A stretch of 20,809 nucleotides of DNA. It comes from JADJLQ01 sp040007895 (lineage in GTDB: Bacteria > Bacteroidota > Bacteroidia > Chitinophagales > Saprospiraceae). Position numbers and translations under genes: made by a program. The stretch is taken from NCBI GenBank assembly GCA_040007895.1, contig JBDTUE010000050.1, forward strand, positions 1-20,809, written 5' to 3'. Positions 1 through 7,530 of this stretch are shown here, one piece after another. Position 1 is the first letter of the stretch. Each line of letters opens with the position of its first letter. Under the pieces are notes generated by a model, which searched no databases, had not been told where the DNA came from, and was given only the letters and a program-made list of their open reading frames with translations.

Positions 1-26
1 AGCTCAAAGCTCGTTGCTCGCTTCTC

Positions 27-1280
27 TCACTTCACCAACACCAATTCCTCCATCTTCCCATACGTCTCATAACTATTCGTCACCACTTTATCACCCGGAG
101 TTAGTCCGGTTAATACTTCATAATTATTTGGATTTTGTCTTCCAAGTGTAATATCCTGTTTGTACGCCATCGTACCGGATTCATTTAGTTTAAAAATCCA
201 GTTCCCTCCGGTCGTCTGAAAGAATCCTCCCTTCGGCACCAGGATTACAACTGATTCATCCCCTAAGGCTAAACCAATCTGTAAAGTCTGACCTCTTCGA
301 ATTCCTTTAGGTACTTCACCTTTAAACTCCATATCTACCTGGAATCGTCCATTCGTCACTTGGGTGAATATTTTTTTGATGACCAGGAAATATTGTTTTC
401 CGGCAAATGTAAAATCACCTTCCAACCCTGCAAAAATCCTGGATATATAATGTTCGTCGATGTCAGCACGTACTTTAAATCCGGATAAAACATCCAATTG
501 GCCAAGTCTTTCGCCTTTTTGTTTAGACTGACCAATCTCAGCATCTAAGGATGTCAATTGTCCATCTACCGGTGCACGCACGATAAGGTCACCCACTTTT
601 TGACGCATCAGTTTTAATGCATTTTGCATTCTTGAATAAGACTCCTGCATCTGATTCAACTGAGTTTTATTCGAAATACTGTCCTGAACCAATATTTGTT
701 CAGTCAGGTTTTTTCTTTTGATTTGATAATTATATAAATTTTCAGAGGATTTGAAATCCTGAAATCCTATAGCTTTCTGTTCATACAATTTTTTATTGAG
801 GGTATACACTCTCATTGCTTCATCCAGTGCATTATTTACATCAGCCATCTGGTTTAACTGACGGATGGTATTTTGATCAGCATTGTTTTTTGAGATCTGC
901 ATTTGAGTCAATACATTAAACACCGAGGTTTCCTGGTTAGAAAGATTCAGCTCAAGATCTGTATTGCTCAATTTAAGTATGGGTTGGCCTTTTTTCATTA
1001 CAGCACCATCTTCTACAAATTTTTCTTCCACCCTTCCCCCTTCAAGAGCATCCAGATATATCGTAGTGATGGGCATGACTACTCCATTGATAGGGGTAAA
1101 CTCCTTAAAGGGCCCTTTGGTTACTTCACTGATCATTAATCGTTCAGTGTCTACATTAAGTTTTGATTTGCCAGAGGATGACTTGAAGGCCATGTAAATC
1201 AGGCCGCCGAGTGCCAGAATGCCTATGATTGCTAATATCCGTTTTGTCGTCCAGGTCTTTTTTTCGATTGCTCTATCCAC
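27..1280 (-). CDS. HlyD/MacA-type periplasmic adaptor (membrane fusion) protein
   Basis: This 417-residue protein is the periplasmic adaptor of a tripartite efflux or ABC export pump, linking an inner-membrane transporter to an outer-membrane channel. A basic N-terminus is followed by one membrane anchor at about residues 13-32. The first half of a lipoyl-like domain lies near 74-106 (GGRVEEKFVEDGAVMKKGQ), a long glutamine- and asparagine-rich coiled-coil hairpin at about 108-228, and the second lipoyl half near 232-255 (RAPVDGQL), followed by beta-barrel and membrane-proximal domains. There is no lipobox, so it is anchored by its transmembrane helix. It is transcribed divergently from the sigma-54 regulator/kinase pair. 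In Bacteroidota such a trio commonly sits with MacB/FtsX-type ABC permeases, so I infer an ABC rather than RND partner just left of the window. The start is an ATG that places the anchor correctly. The adaptor family is sure; the transporter type is inferred. Confidence 0.88.
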   Translation of the reverse strand: MDRAIEKKTWTTKRILAIIGILALGGLIYMAFKSSSGKSKLNVDTERLMISEVTKGPFKEFTPINGVVMPITTIYLDALEGGRVEEKFVEDGAVMKKGQPILKLSNTDLELNLSNQETSVFNVLTQMQISKNNADQNTIRQLNQMADVNNALDEAMRVYTLNKKLYEQKAIGFQDFKSSENLYNYQIKRKNLTEQILVQDSISNKTQLNQMQESYSRMQNALKLMRQKVGDLIVRAPVDGQLTSLDAEIGQSKQKGERLGQLDVLSGFKVRADIDEHYISRIFAGLEGDFTFAGKQYFLVIKKIFTQVTNGRFQVDMEFKGEVPKGIRRGQTLQIGLALGDESVVILVPKGGFFQTTGGNWIFKLNESGTMAYKQDITLGRQNPNNYEVLTGLTPGDKVVTNSYETYGKMEELVLVK

Positions 1281-1316
1281 TGTATATTATTTGTTTGCTT
1301 TCTACTCTATTATATA

Positions 1317-1337
1317 CTCAAGACTGTGCCAAAGGTT
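1317..1337 (-). promoter_or_regulatory. Possible promoter of the adaptor gene (sigma-54-like or -7-like)
   Basis: On the minus strand this stretch reads AACCTTTGGCACAGTCTTGAG. TTGGCAC is an exact -24 element of sigma-54 promoters, but the following TTGAG stands in for TTGCW and is one base too close. AACCTTTG also resembles the Bacteroidota -7 box TAnnTTTG, but no well-spaced -33 TTTG was found (the nearest TTG and TTTTTG are about 16 and 26 bases away). It sits 40-55 bases before the adaptor ATG, and the neighbouring regulator is a sigma-54 activator, which is why it is listed. Confidence 0.25.
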
Positions 1338-1591
1338 ACACCCTATTAGTAATCAATGGTTTGCAAAAATTAGTTGCCTTATTTAGTGTACGGTTTCGAT
1401 ACAAGTGTGTGCGAAAATGAGGGTGATGAATAATTAATTATTTTCAGAAATAAAAACCCTGGAAAAGCTGCATGAAATTCGTTACAGCTACAAGATTCAA
1501 TGAGGCTTCAAATAGAGGCAAATTTCTTTTTACCGCTAAGCGATTAGTCTATCCTGGTTTTCATAAAAGGGATTAATTCCCAATCAAATAG

Positions 1592-1613
1592 AATAATAAT
1601 CTTATTATTTTTT
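1592..1613 (+). repeat. AT-only inverted repeat followed by T run
   Basis: AATAATAA and TTATTATT flank a two-base TC centre, so a stem of about seven pairs with a four-base loop is possible. It runs into six T residues. It looks like a weak terminator but lies upstream of both flanking genes, so it would only make sense as the end of an unseen small transcript. It may also be chance in an AT-rich spacer. Confidence 0.3.
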
Positions 1614-1754
1614 CAGATCACTCCATTCGATCTTTCAGGTTAAAGAATATAGGAATAAAAGCAATGCAACCATGGTCTAAAAACATTGTCTTATATAATA
1701 GATTCTTTTCACCTTATGGTTTCTCGCCAGATTTTACCGACTTTTGGAAGATAT

Positions 1755-3092
1755 ATGAAGCTTCGGGAAAGCAATATACTTATAGTCGATGACGATCCGG
1801 ACGTACTGACCGCAGTGCGCTTATTATTAAAACCTCTGGTCAAATCCATTGAATTTAGCAGGTATCCTGATGAAATAAAATTCCTGATAAAACAACAGGA
1901 TTATGATATCATCATGCTCGATATGAACTTTAAAAGCGGTATCCATTCCGGCAATGAAGGTTTGTATTGGTTGAAGGAGATAAAAAAGTTTGCCCCAAAA
2001 TCAAGTGTGATTCTGATCACCGCTTATGGAGATATAGATCTGGCTGTGCGTTCACTTAAAGAAGGTGCTGAAGATTTTATCCTCAAACCTTGGCAGAATG
2101 AAAAACTTATAGAGAGCCTGCACGATGCATTCAAAAAACAGAAAAAAGGCATTTCTCAAACTACATCACCGGACGTAACACTCCTGGGAGAATCTGAAAA
2201 GATGAAGGATTTGATGTTAAAGATCTCCAAAGTCGCCCCTACGGATGCCAATGTTTTAATCCTTGGAGAAAACGGGTCTGGCAAAGATGTACTTGCTCAT
2301 CAAATCCATTATCATTCAAGCCGTGCTGATAAACCATTTGTCAAAGTAGACCTCGGTGCATTGACAGAATCTTTATTTGAAAGCGAATTATTTGGTCACA
2401 AAAAAGGATCTTTTACAGATGCACGTGAAGATCGAATGGGTAGAATCGAAGCTGCCCAGGGAGGGACTTTGTTTTTAGACGAAATAGGAAATATAAATCT
2501 TACGCAACAATCAAAATTGTTATCTGTCATTCAAAACAGACATATTACACGCATCGGTTCTAATGTACCCAGCCAGGTTGATATCCGTTTGATTTGTGCT
2601 ACTAATCTACCTCTGTCTGAATTAGCCAATGAACATCGTTTCCGGAGAGATTTGTTGTATAGGATTAATACAGTAGACCTTGTATTACCTCCTCTGCGAG
2701 ACCGGGATAAAGACATTGAATTATTAGCTAAACATTTTCTTCATACCTATAACACGAAGTATACTAAACCCTATCTCAAACTCGGTCAGACTGCGATCAA
2801 TAAATTACAAGCCTATTCTTTTCCCGGTAATATAAGGGAACTACAGTATACCATTGAACGCGCAGTCATTTTATGTGATAAAGATGAACTAACTGCCAAT
2901 GAGATTATATTTTCCAACCTTGAAGTAAGTGCCAAACAAAGCGAATCTGCAGAGATGAAACTAAGCAATGTTGAAAAAAACACGGTGATCCGGGTACTTG
3001 AAAAACACAATGGCAATATCACACAAGCTGCTAAAGAATTAGGGATAACCCGGACAGCTTTATACCGAAGATTAAATAAATACGAAATTTAA
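1755..3092 (+). CDS. Sigma-54-dependent response regulator (REC-AAA+-Fis HTH)
   Basis: This NtrC-family response regulator has 445 residues. An N-terminal receiver domain (about 1-125) carries the acidic DDD cluster and phospho-acceptor Asp56 in IIMLDMNF. The central AAA+ sigma-54 interaction domain (about 145-375) has a Walker A motif GENGSGKD at 171-178, a loop motif GSFTDA at 218-223 where the canonical motif is GAFTGA, and a Walker B motif GGTLFLDEIGN. The C-terminus is a Fis-type helix-turn-helix (NITQAAKELGITRTALYRRL). I chose the ATG at 1755 because MKLRESNILIVDDD places the receiver at the very N-terminus. The frame is open to a TTG at 1686, but that would add 23 residues of no domain character. 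The cognate kinase gene follows after 109 bases. Likely targets are the divergent adaptor/ABC export genes. Confidence 0.93.
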   Translation: MKLRESNILIVDDDPDVLTAVRLLLKPLVKSIEFSRYPDEIKFLIKQQDYDIIMLDMNFKSGIHSGNEGLYWLKEIKKFAPKSSVILITAYGDIDLAVRSLKEGAEDFILKPWQNEKLIESLHDAFKKQKKGISQTTSPDVTLLGESEKMKDLMLKISKVAPTDANVLILGENGSGKDVLAHQIHYHSSRADKPFVKVDLGALTESLFESELFGHKKGSFTDAREDRMGRIEAAQGGTLFLDEIGNINLTQQSKLLSVIQNRHITRIGSNVPSQVDIRLICATNLPLSELANEHRFRRDLLYRINTVDLVLPPLRDRDKDIELLAKHFLHTYNTKYTKPYLKLGQTAINKLQAYSFPGNIRELQYTIERAVILCDKDELTANEIIFSNLEVSAKQSESAEMKLSNVEKNTVIRVLEKHNGNITQAAKELGITRTALYRRLNKYEI

Positions 3093-3131
3093 TCAGACAA
3101 GTCCTGCTTCCGTATCAATAGCCCATATTAC

Positions 3132-3164
3132 TTTGAGGAGTGCTGATCATTTTTTCCATCTTTG
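3132..3164 (+). promoter_or_regulatory. Bacteroidota-type promoter for the histidine kinase gene
   Basis: TTTG at 3132-3135 and CATCTTTG at 3157-3164 are separated by 21 bases. This matches the known primary-sigma consensus of Bacteroidota, TTTG-N19-21-TAnnTTTG, with one mismatch (C for the first T). The following bases GCAC resemble the usual context. Transcription would start near 3171, about 30 bases before the kinase ATG. It suggests the kinase has its own promoter in addition to any read-through from the regulator gene. Confidence 0.5.
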
Positions 3165-3201
3165 CACTTTCATTGTTTGTTAAGCTGGTACCAGATTTTA
3201 T

Positions 3202-4578
3202 ATGCAATTCAAGCGGTATGAATGGAAAATTATAAAACGGGTCGTGTTACTCATCCTGAACACTACCGGTATCGCTGTCCTGTTTGTTAAAGGATTTTTC
3301 ATTTACGAATTAATACCCTTCGGCATAATCATTTACCAGATTTATGATTTTTATGTATTCAACCGCAAGGCCTATGATGAAATAGCAACCTATGTCGAAT
3401 CGGTCCATTACCGGGACTTTTCAAGACATTTTAATGTAAAAGAAGCCCCCAATGAATTAAAAACTATCCGCGAAGGATTTAATGAAATCAATGATACCAT
3501 AAAGGATATCACGCTGGAGAAAGAGACACATTTTCAATATTTGCAAAAAGTTCTTGAAATCATCAACACGGGAATCATTTCGTATAAAGAGCCGGATGGT
3601 GAAGTCATCTGGATCAATGAAACGCTCAAACGGATGCTGCAGATCCCCTATCTCCGCACCATTCATTCATTGGAAAAAAGAAACTCCACGTTGTATCAAA
3701 ATATTCTTCATATAAAAACAGGCGCGCAGGAAATAGTCAAATTAAGTGAAGGCCTTAAAGAAATAAAAGTATTATTAAATTCCACGGCCTTCATGCTCGA
3801 CAATAAGGTTTATAAACTGGTAGCCTTACAAAATATCAATGAAGCTATTGATGAAACTGAAGCGAATGCCTGGCAAAAATTGTTGAGTGTCATGACTCAT
3901 GAGATTATGAATAGCGTAGCCCCCATTGCTTCATTAGCCGATACACTTAAATCCAGGATCGTTGCAGATGATACGCCTTTGGCTGAGAAAGAAGACCTGA
4001 TGATAGGAATGGATACTATCAAAAAAAGAAGCGAAGGACTGCTCAAGTTTGCACAGATTTATCGCAACCTCAATAAAGTCACCCAACCTCAAATCAAAGC
4101 TATACCTGTAAGTGAGTTGTTCGGTACCATGTACAATCTTATGAATCCCACTCTCGAGCAGGAAGGCATCGAATTGGATATTACCATTAAAGATCCCAAC
4201 CTCATCCTGCATGTGGATCATAACCTGATCGAACAGGTATTGATCAACCTGATACTGAATGCTAAAGATGCAGTCACCGGATTGCCCGATGGGAAAATAG
4301 ACTTGTTAGCAAAAGAGGAGAATCACAAACTGGTCATTAAAGTATCTGATAATGGCAAAGGAATCTCCCCGGAAATCATGGATAAAATATTTGTTCCCTT
4401 TTTCAGTACTAAAAGCAATGGAAGCGGTATAGGTCTCAGTCTTTCAAAACAAATCATGTTGTTGCATAAGGGAAATATTCATTTGGCAACGAGAGAAGGA
4501 TTTGGAACATCTTTTGAATTGGTCTTCCCGAAAGTGACTGAAGTATCCGCCGTCAGTAAACTTAATCAATCGTCATAG
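3202..4578 (+). CDS. NtrY-like membrane sensor histidine kinase
   Basis: This 458-residue kinase is the probable partner of the upstream sigma-54 regulator. Two closely spaced hydrophobic segments occupy about residues 13-31 and 33-48, with almost no periplasmic loop, so it probably senses membrane or cytoplasmic signals. A linker of HAMP-like position leads to a PAS-type domain (about 105-210; NTGIISYKEPDGEVIWIN). The dimerisation helix carries phospho-accepting His233 in MTHEIMNSVAPI. The ATPase domain shows an N box (LINLILNAKDAV), G1 (DNGKGI), F box (FVPFFSTK) and G2 (GSGIGLSLSKQI). All key residues are present. The last 17 bases overlap the end of the convergent MG2-like gene, leaving no room for a terminator between the two operons. 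No receiver domain is fused. Confidence 0.93.
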   Translation: MQFKRYEWKIIKRVVLLILNTTGIAVLFVKGFFIYELIPFGIIIYQIYDFYVFNRKAYDEIATYVESVHYRDFSRHFNVKEAPNELKTIREGFNEINDTIKDITLEKETHFQYLQKVLEIINTGIISYKEPDGEVIWINETLKRMLQIPYLRTIHSLEKRNSTLYQNILHIKTGAQEIVKLSEGLKEIKVLLNSTAFMLDNKVYKLVALQNINEAIDETEANAWQKLLSVMTHEIMNSVAPIASLADTLKSRIVADDTPLAEKEDLMIGMDTIKKRSEGLLKFAQIYRNLNKVTQPQIKAIPVSELFGTMYNLMNPTLEQEGIELDITIKDPNLILHVDHNLIEQVLINLILNAKDAVTGLPDGKIDLLAKEENHKLVIKVSDNGKGISPEIMDKIFVPFFSTKSNGSGIGLSLSKQIMLLHKGNIHLATREGFGTSFELVFPKVTEVSAVSKLNQSS

Positions 4579-6181
4579 CGTATTGTGCTCTGACTATTTC
4601 TCCTGATCCATTGACTCCGTGGACATCAATTACATATGTTCCTTTTAAGTCACTGGATTGAAAATTAATTTTCAATATACCCAGGTTATCCGGTACCAAA
4701 TTTGATTTCCAGGCCAGAGTTGATCTTAAATCTGGTTGCCCCGGAGGAATGATCTTAATAGAATTATTACTATTCTTTGTTAATCCGTATAATGTATATA
4801 CCAGGGCTTTTGGTTCTTCGTGAAGAAAGGTAGTGATAGAAAAAACGCCGCTATACTTCATCAATGGATCAAATTGACTTTCTATAGATTGATTTCTATG
4901 GTATAGCTCAATAGATTTTATTTTCGCAATATCAAAGTTCAACATCGCTTCTTCATTGGATTGAAAAATACCATCCAACATATACCAGGCAGGCCACTGA
5001 TAAAGTTGATTCTTGTCTCTGCTTCTTAGTCTTAGTGATTTCCGGTTACCTATGACCGAGGTGATACGCGCTTCCAGCATTACCTCTTTAATAAATTCTT
5101 CGAGCGTACTTAGTTCCTGGAAATCTGCAAGGACAAACCGCTTATCGGGTACATAATCTGGCAAGGCCATCGGATGTATACTGGTATCTCTACTATCTAC
5201 TTCAAATAAATCATTAATCAATCTCTGTTTTCCATGTTTTTTCAAGATAGATACCATTTCGGGAGTACGAACCAGTTTCCCTGATACAGTATTGATGGAA
5301 GGGGTAACATAACTTTTAATTAAATCCAGCTCCAGCGGATACCTGGTATTTGGATTCATAGACAATATTTGAAAATCATGATATTCCTCAAGGTCCGGTA
5401 TCGTGGTTTTAATTTTACCTTGGACGGCACTTATTCTTTTAAAATATTGAATAGAAGGAATATAAACAGAAAGATATTTTTCATCTATAAGCTTATGGGT
5501 AAATGGATCGGTCACTGTACCTTCAAGTATCAGTTCTTTTCTGATTTTATACCCGCTATAAATTTTTTCAGAATTGTCTTGTTTGGTGATCATATCCTTG
5601 GTGAAAGTAGATACAGACGAAGGGTCTGTGATTACTACTGAATATTCTCCTCCTCCACCAGCTTGAACTAAATCCTTTAGATCTAACTTGAGCTCCGCTG
5701 CTGATCGTACCCTGATCTTACTAATTGAAGGAGCCGTCATCGTATCCTCTTTTTCTGTAACTGGAAACAATGCTGATCCTTCCGGTTTAATGTCAAGGTC
5801 ATTGTAAATAGGTATTACAGTGCGTTGTGAACTGACCCTGGTAGAATCTCCATCCTGTTTATTCCATATTGAATAACAGATAAATTCATAATAATTTTCT
5901 TTGAGGGATACCGGAAGATCTATTTTCCCTCCCACACTCTTAGTCAGTAGACGATGAATATGCTGACTTTCTATTTTCCCCTCACTGGAATATAGTTCTA
6001 CATAAATCAACATAGAATCATTAATTACAGAGACTTCAGGATAAATCTGGTAATGAATGGATTCACCTACGATATAATAGGTTTTATCCAGATGAATATG
6101 AAATGACTGGGCTACTGAACTGACTGCACAGCAACATAATACAAACAGACCGATATATTTGAATAAGTTCATAACACGCAT
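4562..6181 (-). CDS. Secreted MG2-like protein, last gene of the receptor operon
   Basis: A 539-residue protein of unproven function. It begins with a signal peptide (about 1-25, cleaved after AVSSVAQ), followed by FHIHLDKTYYIVGESIHYQIYP. That pattern is typical of the MG2-like first domain found in many Bacteroidota surface proteins related to alpha-2-macroglobulin. The middle contains a beta-rich segment with GTVTDPFTHKLIDEKYLSVYIP. The C-terminal third is not recognised, and no transmembrane barrel, thioester motif (GCGEQ) or protease motif is seen. Its ATG follows the stop of the DUF4249 gene after a single base, so it is co-translated with the receptor system and probably works in the periplasm or at the outer membrane as an accessory. 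Its 3' end overlaps the convergent histidine kinase gene by 17 bases. The assignment to the MG2 group is by eye and moderate; an ATG three codons inside is an alternative start. Confidence 0.72.
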   Translation of the reverse strand: MRVMNLFKYIGLFVLCCCAVSSVAQSFHIHLDKTYYIVGESIHYQIYPEVSVINDSMLIYVELYSSEGKIESQHIHRLLTKSVGGKIDLPVSLKENYYEFICYSIWNKQDGDSTRVSSQRTVIPIYNDLDIKPEGSALFPVTEKEDTMTAPSISKIRVRSAAELKLDLKDLVQAGGGGEYSVVITDPSSVSTFTKDMITKQDNSEKIYSGYKIRKELILEGTVTDPFTHKLIDEKYLSVYIPSIQYFKRISAVQGKIKTTIPDLEEYHDFQILSMNPNTRYPLELDLIKSYVTPSINTVSGKLVRTPEMVSILKKHGKQRLINDLFEVDSRDTSIHPMALPDYVPDKRFVLADFQELSTLEEFIKEVMLEARITSVIGNRKSLRLRSRDKNQLYQWPAWYMLDGIFQSNEEAMLNFDIAKIKSIELYHRNQSIESQFDPLMKYSGVFSITTFLHEEPKALVYTLYGLTKNSNNSIKIIPPGQPDLRSTLAWKSNLVPDNLGILKINFQSSDLKGTYVIDVHGVNGSGEIVRAQYAMTID

Positions 6182-6182
6182 A

Positions 6183-7256
6183 TTAAGGCCACCAATTAGG
6201 TTTAGAAACTACTGGTTCGGGAAGTTCAAAACAATTACAGCATGGGGAATAATAAGGTCCTAAGCCTCTCAGCCATCCGCAATAATTGTAGTCTTTACTC
6301 AGCAATGGGTAAACACCCTGAAAATCAGAAAAAACAATTTTTTCTCTTATAACAGAAACCGAGGATACCTGGAAGTACCCCAGCACGGATTCATTTTTGT
6401 CTTTAGTATTGTAGACATTACTATGAACTGATGCAGGGATTGGATCAAATATGGTTCCATTCTGTTCAGATACCAATCGCAGTCTTCTATAATATTCATA
6501 CGCTTGCTCAGAAATCCTGTGCTGAAATATCGAATAATAATGTATTTCTCCAAACTGATAGTTAGGTTCCATGTCCTCTATAGCGACTTCCTGGTTTCTA
6601 AGATAACTAATTGTGCTTTCCTGATTACTAAATATTTTCAATTCATCTGGATTGAGTGATTTTGAATAGTAACAGGTAAAAACAGTATGAAAAGGATTAC
6701 ATTCAAACATGGTCGTAAACTGGAAGGAAGACAATACGTCCCACTTTAAAAAAAGTTTTTTTTCACTGTTGTTTAGGGGTGTATGGACCTGCACTCTCAA
6801 TACATCAACTGCCCTTGGTATACCTATATCAGATATAACCGTTTTTTGTCCTACTTTCCATGAAAGGCTATCGGGCACTACCCGGGGCATCAAGGTCTCC
6901 GGGTCAGATTGGTAGGTGGTTCCATTAAATTCAATACGAACGAAATAGGTTGCCCCTGTTTTAGGTTCATAGTTATTTTTATTTAGGATATATACGCCGG
7001 GTTGAGCTTCATCGAATATATACTCTTTGGTATTGTTTTCGAGTACCTTGACTTTTGCACCTACTTGCGGGTCAGGCGGCACACCATAAGCTATCGTTTT
7101 ACTCAAATAAATTGTTTGATCTTCTTTGAGGTCATTCACACCTCCACTGATTACTAAAGCCTGAGACTTCAGCGTTGTATCATATGGAATCTCTATCAGG
7201 CAACTGGCTAATCCAAAACTAATTATTAAAATCAATGCTTTACTAGCCTTTACCAT
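6183..7256 (-). CDS. DUF4249 lipoprotein, downstream copy (copy B)
   Basis: This 357-residue protein belongs to the DUF4249 family, outer-membrane-associated lipoproteins encoded beside TonB-dependent receptors in Bacteroidota; their biochemical role is unknown. A lipoprotein signal ends in GLASC, giving a lipidated Cys at about residue 19. The mature part starts LIEIPYDTTLKSQALVISGG, the usual opening of the family, followed by beta-sandwich-like sequence. The C-terminus has a cysteine cluster (CCNC) and ends in WWP. The ATG overlaps the TGA of the degenerate receptor 3' end (TGATG), just as the upstream copy overlaps the intact receptor gene. The stop is followed by one base and the ATG of the MG2-like gene. 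It is colinear with copy A without gaps and about four residues in five are identical by eye, so the pair arose by a tandem duplication and both copies remain open. Confidence 0.88.
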   Translation of the reverse strand: MVKASKALILIISFGLASCLIEIPYDTTLKSQALVISGGVNDLKEDQTIYLSKTIAYGVPPDPQVGAKVKVLENNTKEYIFDEAQPGVYILNKNNYEPKTGATYFVRIEFNGTTYQSDPETLMPRVVPDSLSWKVGQKTVISDIGIPRAVDVLRVQVHTPLNNSEKKLFLKWDVLSSFQFTTMFECNPFHTVFTCYYSKSLNPDELKIFSNQESTISYLRNQEVAIEDMEPNYQFGEIHYYSIFQHRISEQAYEYYRRLRLVSEQNGTIFDPIPASVHSNVYNTKDKNESVLGYFQVSSVSVIREKIVFSDFQGVYPLLSKDYNYCGWLRGLGPYYSPCCNCFELPEPVVSKPNWWP

Positions 7257-7455
7257 CAGAATTGAAAGTTATAATTGATCGAAGGTAAGGCCGTTCCCAA
7301 TGCACCAAGTTTATATCTAACAAATGGTTGAATAGGACTTCTCCGGTAATAAACTGAAATGGCATTTTTTCTCATATAAAATTATAAACAGCAAGGGTAA
7401 GGCTTCATTTCCCTTTACGAGTACGGATAGTAACCCGGGTGATGGCATATGAAAT
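7256..7455 (-). pseudogene. Degenerate 3' end of a TonB-dependent receptor gene
   Basis: Read leftward, the segment encodes SYAITRVTIRTRKGK, stop, SLTLAVYN, then after a one-base deletion MRKNAISVYYRRSP and finally ALPSINYNFQF, stop. This matches the last 66 or so residues of the intact receptor (SYTITRGAIRTRKSK to ALPSITYNFQF). Two lesions are visible. A TGA at 7405-7407 replaces a glycine codon, and one base is lost near 7377-7380, where the intact gene has AATTTCTATGCG and this copy AATTTTATATG. Its final TGA still overlaps the ATG of DUF4249 copy B, exactly as in the intact arrangement. It is a scar of the duplication and cannot make a barrel; it may still act as leader sequence for copy B translation. 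Confidence 0.9.
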
Positions 7456-7530
7456 AATTGAAATGTTTTCATTATTGTACAACAACAGAAGACCATTAAG
7501 CCGAGCCATGATTGTGATTGTTTTATTCAT
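7405..7530 (-). other. Small chimeric ORF (41 codons) across the duplication junction
   Basis: An ATG at 7530 lies one base after the stop of DUF4249 copy A. This is exactly the spacing of the MG2-like gene start after copy B. It opens a frame of 41 codons, MNKTITIMARLNGLLLLYNN at first, ending in receptor-derived SYAITRVTIRTRKGK. The first part (NGLLLL) faintly recalls the signal peptide of the MG2-like gene (IGLFVL), so I read it as a fusion of that gene's 5' end with the receptor's 3' end. It may keep ribosomes moving toward copy B, but there is no sign of selection for a protein product. Confidence 0.45.

Larger units (their letters stand above)
1281..1754. other. Divergent intergenic region between adaptor and sigma-54 regulator
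   Basis: About 470 bases separate the two divergent genes. I see no convincing ORF. It holds a TTGGCAC block and an overlapping AACCTTTG on the minus strand (1326-1337) that could serve the adaptor gene, a 14-base AT palindrome (1429-1442), and an AT-only inverted repeat followed by a T run (1592-1613). I found no clear rightward promoter for the regulator. A TTG-initiated extension of the regulator from 1686 is open but is unlikely to be used. Confidence 0.6.
6179..7455 (-). repeat. Tandem segmental duplication, copy B
   Basis: This segment contains the start codon of the MG2-like gene, the DUF4249 copy B gene and a degenerate receptor 3' end. It aligns with 7528-8805. The offset is 1349 bases at three landmarks (ATG 6181/7530, stop 6183/7532, ATG 7256/8605) and 1350 at the upstream edge (7455/8805). 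The one-base difference is the frameshift in the receptor remnant. Upstream of 7455 the similarity fades. Confidence 0.88.

Noticed and set aside
1429..1442. AT-only palindrome AATAATTAATTATT as an operator
   Set aside because: It is a low-complexity sequence in an AT-rich spacer; such palindromes are expected by chance and nothing nearby supports a function.
1686..1754. N-terminal extension of the sigma-54 regulator from a TTG at 1686
   Set aside because: It adds 23 residues before a receiver domain that normally starts within a few residues of the N-terminus; the ATG at 1755 fits the family.
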